Origin: Cycas panzhihuaensis
Taxonomy: Eukaryota; Cycadophyta
Direction: 5' to 3'
DNA length: 64,000 nucleotides
Assembly (NCBI GenBank): GCA_023213395.1
Contig: CM041465.1
Location: 49,545,741-49,609,740, forward strand
Under the pieces are notes generated by a model. The model saw nothing but the letters and a program-made list of their open reading frames with translations, ran no database searches and was not told the origin of the DNA. Of the stretch, positions 56,420 to 64,000 are shown one piece after another. The translations under genes were made by a program, and so were the position numbers. Every line of letters begins with the position of its first letter. Positions within the stretch are counted from its first letter, which is position 1.

Positions 56420-58250
56420 ATGTTTACATTATTGACTTTATTGTTGATACAAAATCTCAATTTATCAAACTTATCTTTAGTTAATTGTTTAATGAAGATA
56501 TTTGCCATCTACTCTTTTTTAAGTTTGTGCGCAAGCTTGACCTCTCTATTCTGTATTTGCTCCCAAATCAAACGATAGCACACCTCAATCAGTTTGGTAC
56601 ATGCATGAAACACTAGGTTTTTGGCAATCTTTAAAGTACTTTAATTATCACAATAAAATATAACTATCTCATCATGATAAAGTCCCAAATCATCAAGGAC
56701 CTATCTCAACTAAATGGCCTCATAAGTTATTCTAATAATAGCTTTGTATTCTATCTCAATAGAAAACAATGCAACATTATGTTATTTCTTGTTGCTCTAA
56801 GTGATAATAGCAGAACTCAAACTAAAGTAATATCCTAAACTGAACTTTTTACTATCTATACATCCAACCCAATCAGAATTTTAAATACCCCTCTAGATAG
56901 ATATTATTATTTTGGCTAAACTCCAATCTAAAATGCAATATACCCTACAAATATCTAATGAACCTCTTTGCAACTTTCTAATGGCTCTGCCATGAACTTC
57001 ATCACCATACCAATTGTAAAGGATATACCAAGCCTAGTTATAGTCAAATAAATCAAACCACCAACTTGTTTTTTATACATTATGCCATCTACACAGTCCT
57101 TATCATCCAGAGCTATCAATTTTAATCCTATTTTCATGGGGGTTGGAGTAAGTTTACAGTCCTCCATTCTAAATTTCTTCAAAATTTTTCATACATACTT
57201 AGTTTATGAAATGAAGATTTTTTTAGGTTTCTACCATACTTCCACTCCCAAAATATAGTAGAGTAATTTAAGATCTATTATTTCAAATGCCTTCTTAAAA
57301 TCACCCTCCAGGTCTTCAACTTTTAAAACATTATTTCATGTGATCACAAGATCATCTATATATAATACTATAAATATAATTGAATCTCCTTTAACTTTGA
57401 TATACAAGTTTATATCAGTTAACAACCTCTCAAACCCATTGTCTATAAAGTACTAATCAATCTTGGAATAACATGCTCTTAGAGACTACTTTAAGCCATA
57501 TAAAGCCTTCTTTAAATAATATACCAAGTGTTTTTTACCCTTTACAACATATCCAAGTGTCTGCTCTATGTAGACCTCCTCCTTAAGCTCTATATTAAGG
57601 AATGCACTTTTGATATCATGTTGGGATAACTGCATTTAAATTGAGTAGCTAATGCCAATATCATATTAAAGGTCACCATATTAGCTACTTGAGAAAATAT
57701 CTCTTAATACTCAATCCCTTCTATCTACTTAAACCCTTTAGCTACTAATATAGACTTATATTACTTGACTAAGACATTAGATTTGAAATTAGTCTTGTAG
57801 ACCCATTTACAACTAGTTACACATTTGTCTTTAGTAAATCAAACAAGTCCCAAGTTTTATATTGCTCAACAACTTCGATTTCAACATCCATTACTATTAT
57901 CCACTTCTGCTCTTAGCAAGCCTTTTTAAAATTTGAAGGTTCTTTAGCATTCAATACATCTACCATCAAAGCAAAATTGATTATATCAAGTATCATCCTC
58001 GATTTTCTTTTCCCTTCTGTCTTAAGCAACTAAACTTCTACAATGGACTTCAAGTACCATTTGGAAAGTTTCTTTATAAGTGAAACAACTTTAAGCTATA
58101 TTTTAGGTTGTGATTCCTAATTGTCTTCATATTCATCCTCCTCACCTTCCTCGTCAACTTCTTTCTCATCTTTATCTTCTTTCTTTAGCTTAGTTTTTAG
58201 CTTAATAAACTACTATCTTAAATAACTATATTTTGGTTATTCCTTGATTT
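56420..58250 (-). pseudogene. pol: T12 reverse transcriptase and RNase H
   Basis: From about 57640: EEVYIEQTLGYVVKGKKHLV, YYLKKALYGLK, then near 57400 NLYIKVKGDSIIFIVLYIDD with LVIT, the copia Y-V/I-D-D motif. Open frame 57182-56955 has LKKFRMEDCKLTPTPMKIGL-like sequence, CVDGIMYKKQVGGLIYLTI and MVMKFMAEPLES, the post-RT region. RNase H lies 56900-56430 with A-E-Y/I-A and a C-D-N region in decayed form. Compared with T4 and T13 the RT is complete, but stops are frequent. Confidence 0.85.
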
Positions 58251-59065
58251 ACCTCCATTTGTCTTACCAAATCTTCAAAGTGTCCAAGTCCTTATTCTAA
58301 TTTGTGACTTGCTTATCAACTTCTTCAAAGATGATGTTCCAAGTTGTGTGTACCTTTTTAGTTGCCAACTTATATACCCAACACACTTTGCTTTCTTCAT
58401 TATATTTCACAAGGATGTACTTAGAGATTTTATCATCAAACTTCCGATATTTTTCCTTTAGAATATACATATATGTTCTTCTTCTAAATATTCTTAAATG
58501 GCTCACTATTAATTTTCTACCTGACTATGCTTCTCCAAGGGTCCTATTCCATATTGCTTTTGTAACACTCATGTTGGTCAGGTACATCATTGTACAAATA
58601 ACTTCTACCCAAAAGATATCTAAAAGATTCTTCACTTTCATCATTAATTTAGGCTATTTGGCTAATATCCCATTCATTCTCTTAATTATTTTATTTTGTT
58701 GTGGTTTGTATATTATCATTAATTACTTCTTGATTCTGTGGTACTTATAGAATTAGATAAATTCATTAGAAATATATTCTCCCCTATTATCTGATATGAG
58801 TATCTTTACCCTTTGACCACTTTTTTTTCCACTTTCACCTTAAACTTTTTAAAAATGTTGAATATTTGAAACTTTTCCTTTATGGGATACAGCGAAACTT
58901 TCCTTAAAATATCATCAATGAAGGTCAAAAAATATATTTCACCTTCGAACAAAGTGGTTGGCATTAGACCATAGATATCTAAGTGGACTAGGCTCAACTT
59001 TCTTATTACTCTCCACGCTTTACCTTTAAGAAATTTCTCCTTATGTTACTTCCCAAAATTATGGA
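58251..59065 (-). pseudogene. pol: T12 integrase
   Basis: Open frame 58997-58806: MSLVHLDIYGLMPTTLFEGE, IYFLTFIDDILRKVSLYPIK, EKFQIFNIFKKFKV, the copia H-x-D-x-x-G-P-M...Y-F-x-x-F-I-D-D blocks with the first catalytic Asp. 58506-58297: MSHLRIFRRRTYMYILKEKY, DDKISKYILVKYNEESK and THTTWNIIFEEVD-like, the C-terminal H-L-R-x-F-G-C and K-C-x-F-x-G-Y blocks. The middle (58800-58510) holds the second Asp and Glu blocks in broken frames. The plus-strand 148-codon frame at 58304-58750 is a shadow. Confidence 0.85.
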
Positions 59066-59700
59066 GTTTATAAATGCGTATTTCTTCTTTGAGTCTTAAG
59101 AGACCATGTACCATATTCAACTTATACATCAAATGCAGGGCAAGGAAGTGCAAATGCCCCATTCTCTCCTACCACAACTAAAGTTCGTCAAATAAAATAG
59201 TAGTCAATACTCTTTAATTTACAGATTTACCTTAGAACCCATAAAGACTACCTTTCCTTACACAACTTATAATTGTTTTCCCTTCATAATCACTAGCAAT
59301 GACATTCCCATCCTTAAAGTGACACTCATATTGTTGTCTTTAATTTGACTGACTAAAATCAAATTCCTTTTCAGACCTAGCATATATATGATATCATCGA
59401 TGTGGCAATGCTCTACTTTCTTGTCTCTCAAAGTCATAGTATACCTAATCACTTCCCATATGTTTGAACTAATCAAATCAACTAGTCATGTGCCTAGAAG
59501 CATTTTATATACCAAACATCACTTGATTTCAATCCTACCTATGATATTGCCATGTTCTACTAACCATATTAATTTTTTTGATTGATTTTTTACTAGCTAT
59601 CCATGTTCCATTATTGATTAGCATGCAACAACCTACAACTTTTCCTAAAGCCATGTGGTTTATTATAATGAAAACATGTCTTGTAGGGTAACTTGTTTAT
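59066..59700 (-). pseudogene. T12 gag zinc knuckle, protease and pre-integrase
   Basis: Near 59690-59640 CFHYNKPHGFRKSCR keeps the C-x3-x4-H-x4-C spacing with one Cys changed to Tyr. Open frame 59476-59267 is the region after the protease active site: SNIWEVIRYTMTLRDKKVEH, DDIIYMLGLKRNLILVSQIK, the V-L-Y-V-P-x-L-x-x-N-L-x-S-V-x-Q-L block. 59260-59066 holds the H-L-x-x-L-H pre-integrase region in broken form. No gag N-terminus is seen beyond 59700. Confidence 0.8.
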
Positions 59701-60019
59701 ATAAGGGTAAAATGGAATTCCATCCATTTTTATGTGAAAAAATAATATAAATAACATACAAAAATTATATACATATGCTAAAAATGGCATTAAAATGCTT
59801 TAACATAGCACACACAATATTTGATTATTTTTTTGTAATAATTAAGTCTTCGATTACTTCATAGAGTGACTACAAAATAAAGAATACCTCGATCGTCATG
59901 TAGGGAGCCTAAAAAACATCATACAACTATATGAAAGAAATCCCCTTAGACTTTTCAATGAATAACAAATCCCCTTAACACCTTATTTTCCATGTGATCA
60001 GGGGCTCATTTAACTAAGG
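59701..60019. other. AT-rich interval between T12 and T13, unassigned
   Basis: No gag-like or LTR-like sequence recognised. It may be deleted or rearranged T12 sequence into which T13 inserted. Confidence 0.4.
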
Positions 60020-60359
60020 TGTTAAGAAATATGAATGAATGTATACATGTCTACATTTACAAAATTTTCCACCATACACAACAAGCAATCAAGATAAACA
60101 TATAAAACAATTGCACAGTATACAAGATATACATGGGAAACCCTTTCGAGAAAAAACCCACCACAAAGATCAATCAATCATATTGATTAGTACTTAATTG
60201 GTATGAATATATAAGGGATTCTGAAATCTTTATAATCCTTCAAGAGGTGTCAACCATTAAAGGTTGTGACTCTACATAACTCGTATCATTTCATTAATCA
60301 CATAATTAAACCATACATTAACAATAACAAGTGGCTTAATATTAATTGTCATGGTAACA
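60020..60359 (-). repeat. T13 3' LTR
   Basis: 340 bp, TGTTAAGAAATATGAATG to ATGGTAACA; terminal TGTTA and TAACA are inverted repeats. The internal boundary is set by the purine tract. The outer boundary is inferred from the inverted repeat. Confidence 0.7.
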
Positions 60360-60372
60360 TCCCCCCTTAATG
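60360..60372 (-). other. T13 polypurine tract
   Basis: The minus strand reads ATTAAGGGGGGA directly before the LTR. Confidence 0.9.
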
Positions 60373-61480
60373 TGAATGTGAAGAACTTACAATGATTTAG
60401 TTATCACGAAGGCTAGACTATCATGCTTCTTTATCCTTATCGATACATCCCTTTTCAAGGATAACTTCTATGAGTCCTAATCTGGTATGCATCTTTGTAA
60501 ATTAATCTTCAGTAAATGCCTTGGTGAAAACATTTGTAAGCTAAAATTCACACAGACAATAGTCAACATATAGCTTCCCTAATCTGATCTGTTCACAAAT
60601 GTAGTGGTTTTATATCTTAATGTGCTTCATACGAGCATGAAACTCTAGATTCTCTGACAAGTGAATGGTACTCTAATTATCAATAAAAGTAATTATATTG
60701 ACATTTAATACTCCAAGAGCTTCCAAGAGACCTTGCAACCATACAACTTCTTTTCCACCAACACTGAGTCCTTGATATTTTGCTTCTTAGCCTTTCTTAA
60801 TTAGGCATAAATGTTGTGACATATAAATGTCCTCCTTCAGATCTTCATTAAGAAATGTGGACTTAACATCCATCTGATTGAACTCCCAACTATATGCAAC
60901 TACTAAGGAAATGATTAAGTAGACCATCATTATCTTGAAGACTAGTACAAATGTCTCCTCATAATCAATTATTTCCTTCTGTTTAAGCCCTTAAGTAACA
61001 AGCATGGCCTTATAGTTGTCCACCTCTCTATCAAAGCAAAACTTTTTCCTAAAGACCCACTTTCATCCAGCTAGGTTCTTCTTCGAAGGTAAAGGAACCA
61101 AATCTCATGTGGAATTATTCATAATTGAGTCATACTCCTCTATTGAAACTCTCCATTGTGGATCGTCCTTCACTTTGTCATATGAAATAGGATCATTAGA
61201 TTCATTGGTATTTACAAGTAGAGTCCGACTAGCATTGTGGCTTCTTGTTCTCCTATTATTAACAAGGTTTTACATCATCACTCCAGAATCCTCTATCATC
61301 TTCTTTGCCCATAATGTTGTAGAAGGACCTGGTGATGTAGTTACTTCTTTACGTGACAGCTCCTCACTATTATTCTCTCCACTCAGTCCAGCTTCCTCTT
61401 CAATTCCAACAACTGGCTCATTATCATTTTCAACTATTGAATTCAGAAATAGAAGTAGTGAGGGGTAAAAAGACTCTTAT
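60373..61480 (-). pseudogene. pol: T13 RT N-terminal half fused to RNase H by deletion
   Basis: From 61440 the linker (SGENNSEELSRKEVTTSPGP) leads to RT: DPQWRVSIEEYDSIMNNSTW, DLVPLPSKKNLAG, KWVFRKKFCFDREVDNYKAM, DYEETFVLVFKIMMVYLIIS, NQMDVKSTFLNEDLKEDIYM (motif A Asp). Near 60800 this jumps straight to EAKYQGLSVGGKEVVWLQGL, IITFIDN, STIHLSENLEFHARMKHIKI and NVFTKAFTED of RNase H. The Y-V-D-D half of RT is absent. The plus-strand 150-codon frame 61016-61468 overlaps this and is a shadow. Confidence 0.85.
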
Positions 61481-62560
61481 GATGACTTCTTAGTACGATA
61501 TGTTAATAACCTATCAAATTTAACATCATGACTAATCACAATTCTTCTCCCCCATAGATCCCACAGTTCGTAAGCATTATTCTGATCAAAATACCCCATG
61601 AATATGCACTTTAAACTCTTGTGATCCAACTTCTTGTGACCTTCATGTAGGATGTATGCATATCCTATGTATCCAAATGTTTTTAAATAACCAATGGTTG
61701 GTTTATGATTAGTCTATTTTTTCTCGGGGGTCATGCTTTGAACTACTTGAATGGGTACCCTATTTAAAATATAAATAGCAGTCACAACAGCTTCTACCCA
61801 AAACATTGGTTTTAAGTTTTTCGAATATACCACACACCTTGTTATCTCCATCATGGTACATTTTTTTCTCTCTACAACACCATTTTATTTGGAGTATACG
61901 GGACTGTAAACTCTCATTTTATACGATGATCCCAGTAAAACTGATTAAACACATGATTGTTGTATTCCCTGCCATTATCACTCCTCAATATTTTAATCTT
62001 TTTATTACATTCATTTTCAACACTTACCTTCCAATCATGAAAATGGTCAAATACTTATGACTTATTTTTTAGGAAATACACCTAAGCTTTCTCGGTGCAG
62101 TCATCTATAAATAGCAAAGTATATGAAGCTCCTGATATTGAAGGGTTTCAAAGTGGGCCCATCATGTATGTATGCATAAGTGCAAGCTTCTCCTTGGCTC
62201 TCCAGGCATTGTCCCAACCAAAAAGATAGTGATGATGCTTTCCATACATACACCTTACAAACACACCATTTGAACATGAAACAGATGGTAGTCCTTCCAT
62301 TATTTTCAACATTTTCTACAATGTAATGCTTCTATAATTAAGATGACCTAAGCAACCATATCACAATTTACTCACATCATCTACGCTGGCAATAAAAACA
62401 CAGGATTTCTTCTGGGATTGAAATATTTCAAGCACCTAAAAATTATCTCTTACTTTCCAAATAACAATGACAAAAAAAAAATTGTTTAAGATCCTTAATG
62501 AAACATCTATCTTTATAAAGCTTGATCTTTATTCCTTGTTTATAGATTTCTCAGGCTGAG
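61481..62560 (-). pseudogene. pol: T13 integrase
   Basis: Near 62000-61900 the minus strand, over two frames, gives a K-R-x-F-T-V-P-Y-T-P-x-x-N-G-V-x-E-R-K-N block with the catalytic Glu. LNRVPIQ-type and TNHKPTIGYLKTFGYIGYAY near 61710-61650 follow, then HKKLDHKSLKCIFMGYFDQN and NAYELWDLWGRRIVISHDVK near 61630-61530. These are the copia integrase C-terminal blocks. The N-terminal zinc and first Asp region spans about 62500-62100 in broken frames. Confidence 0.8.
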
Positions 62561-62850
62561 AGTAAATTCATCTACATCTTAGGTACATAATAGACCCATT
62601 TAAATTTACCAGCTACCAAGGATACATCTTTAACTAGTAACATAGGAGCATCTCCAAGGAGAATTTTAGCACTATAATGATTTACACTTCATGCATCAAA
62701 GTTTTGTTTCTATAAAGACGCGTTTTTTAGCTTCAGAGTCCAATATCCAATAGTCTCTCCAACTTGACTTGGCTGACAACGCTGACACTCTAACACAATA
62801 TGTTGCTACACTCTTCCCTTTATCATCTTGGCTAGCTTTGCATTTGTCCC
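62561..62850 (-). pseudogene. T13 protease
   Basis: Near 62750 SSWRDYWILDSEAKKRVFIE matches the W-x-x-D-S-G-A-S-x-H-M/I copia protease block; Gly and Ser-His are changed, so it would be inactive. The rest is a poorly readable F-x-G-D-x-x-x-x-x-I-x-G-x-G-x-V region. Confidence 0.65.
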
Positions 62851-63596
62851 ATCTTTTGAACCAACAATTCTTTTCTCTATGGCCTTCCTTCTTACAATAG
62901 TTACATTTACTTATGAATTTCTTCTTCTTCTGAGACTCTTCCCTAGACCTTTATTTGAACTTCTCTTGAATGATGTCCATCATTTACATCTTCATAACTA
63001 AGACATGACTTGATTCGTAGCCTCCAAGTATCCCATGATCATTTAACTTGGCATCCTCAACTAGAATAAGATTATTTATACCATTAAACATCTCACCCTC
63101 TATCAGTTCATCTCTTTCATACATGGTCTAAAAAGTGGCAAATGCTACTAGTAGTTTTAACATAATTATCATAAACAACAACGCATCATCAATCAAATTT
63201 AATTTTAACTCCTCTAGCTTATTTTTCAAATCAGTGACTTTATTCAAATAGGCACTTATAGTAGTCTCATCTTCCATTGTAGAATTAAGAACCTCCAACA
63301 TCAAAGCTAGGCATCTATTCGTCTTCTTCTTCTTAAAAATTTCACACAACTTTGCCCAAATTTCATTTGCTTGATCAAGGTTATGAACCAACACCCTCTG
63401 GTCTAGTGCTAGTGATAGTTTTAACAATTCAACCACCATGAACTACTTTTCTTGAAGTCACGCATGATCTTTATGATTAAGCAAATTTGTGTCTGCTTTC
63501 GCCTTAGTTATTACCCAAAGCTAATTCACCATTTTAACCTTTTACTCACTAAAGTTGTTGCTATTAAATATAACTTTGAGTATCAAATGATCCATT
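62851..63596 (-). pseudogene. gag: T13 gag
   Basis: An ATG at 63596 opens MDHLILKVIFNSNNFSE, then KVKMVN and LWVITKAKADTNLLNHKDHA, the start of copia gag. Open frame 63439-63128 continues VVELLKLSLALDQRVLVHNL, NEIWAKLCEIFKKKKTNRCL, LEVLNSTMEDETTISAYLNK and VTDLKNKLEELKLN, the capsid region. Near 62900 CNYCKKEGHREKNCW is a complete C-x2-C-x4-H-x4-C zinc knuckle. Few stops occur, which makes it one of the better preserved gag genes here. Confidence 0.85.
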
Positions 63597-64000
63597 CTTG
63601 AGAAACAGGCTTCAAAAAACAAGTCAATATCACTAGACCACTAGACATATAATCTTTCAAACAATGCCCACGTCATCGTGTTCACCACCTTCTCAAGCAC
63701 GTCCACTGGGGTACACAAACTAATGGTTATGCAAGTCAAAACTACACACTAACAATCAACCCCATAGCAACTAGCCTTAAGATCGTTCTCATAATACTTC
63801 AAAAACTCTAAAAATGACTCAAAACACCATAGAATATGCTTCACAAAAAAGAGATTATAACACAGTAGTTGTTGTATAGTCTTCCAAGCCAATTTTCAAT
63901 TAATATAAGCTCCAAAATGATTTCAAGATCACTCATAATGCTCAATGTATATACCAAATAATATATTCAATGATCTTTTTAAGGTTATAAAGGTCACTTT
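63597..64000 (-). other. T13 leader region, right edge
   Basis: No gene or LTR seen. It should lie between gag and the PBS, which is beyond the window. Confidence 0.5.

Larger units (their letters stand above)
56143..59700 (-). mobile_element. T12: Ty1/copia retrotransposon, truncated at its 5' side
   Basis: Minus-strand copia order: gag zinc knuckle and protease (59.7-59.2 kb), integrase (59.06-58.25 kb), RT and RNase H (57.9-56.42 kb), purine tract, and an LTR ending CTAACA at 56409. The outer LTR end is not fixed; a TG near 56143 is a guess. No 5' LTR or PBS is found, and recognisable sequence ends near 59700. Confidence 0.8.
60020..64000 (-). mobile_element. T13: Ty1/copia retrotransposon, runs off the right edge
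   Basis: 3' LTR 60020-60359, purine tract, RNase H, a truncated RT, integrase, protease, zinc knuckle and gag are readable in minus-strand copia order. The 5' LTR and PBS are not in the window. A large internal deletion removes the second half of RT. Confidence 0.85.

Noticed and set aside
58304-58750. 148-codon plus-strand open frame
   Set aside because: It lies opposite T12 integrase, is hydrophobic because of base composition, and has no domain.
61016-61468. 150-codon plus-strand open frame
   Set aside because: The minus strand here reads as the copia linker and RT N-terminus of T13 with clear landmarks; the plus frame is a low-complexity Ser/Leu/Phe shadow.

Overview
The window is plant nuclear DNA made almost entirely of decayed, nested LTR retrotransposons. 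The evidence is primer-binding sites matching the 3' end of plant initiator tRNA-Met (TGGTATCAGAGC and decayed forms), Ty3/gypsy elements with chromodomain tails, Ty1/copia elements, AT-rich sequence and long TA microsatellites. No intact host gene, tRNA, rRNA or CRISPR array was found. Most coding regions carry many stops and frameshifts, as in old methylated repeats of a large, gene-poor plant genome. The species cannot be named from this sequence.

Layout, using labels of my own. T0 (left edge, -) is a PBS and LTR start at 1031-1246. T1 (+, 1247-12389) is a chromodomain gypsy element; its reverse transcriptase is split by T2 (-, 4992-9456), a short-LTR element without recognisable pol that appears to carry a fragment of a host BRCT-domain gene. 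T3 (-, about 12.4-49.2 kb and possibly beyond) is an old Tat/Athila-like gypsy backbone, split by T4 (+, copia, 14203-17977), T5 (-, gypsy, 18049-45125) and probably T11 (-, gypsy, 49219-55887). T5 is itself split by T6 (-, 20109-33489) and T9 (+, 34069-41895). T6 contains T7 (-, 24048-30590) and a solo LTR, T8 (32636-33009). T9 contains T10 (-, 34201-40302) in its own LTR. From 56 kb to the end are two copia elements on the minus strand, T12 (truncated) and T13 (runs off the window).

Most boundaries are supported by LTR pairs of equal length with matching 5-bp target duplications: T5 AGCTT, T6 CTAAT, T7 CTTTT, T8 TACAA, T10 CCACA, T11 GAAAA, T4 ATTAA. Across several insertions the host element's protein reading resumes on the far side, which fixes the order of events: T3, then T5, then T6 or T9, then T7, T8 or T10.

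No gene set here works together today. T11 is the best preserved copy: its gag zinc knuckle, protease and RT core are readable, but pol is frameshifted. The most unusual content is the BRCT-like fragment in T2, a 5' leader of several hundred bases shared by T1, T7, T9 and T10 despite different LTRs, and a cluster of one-base deletions in the left half of T11.
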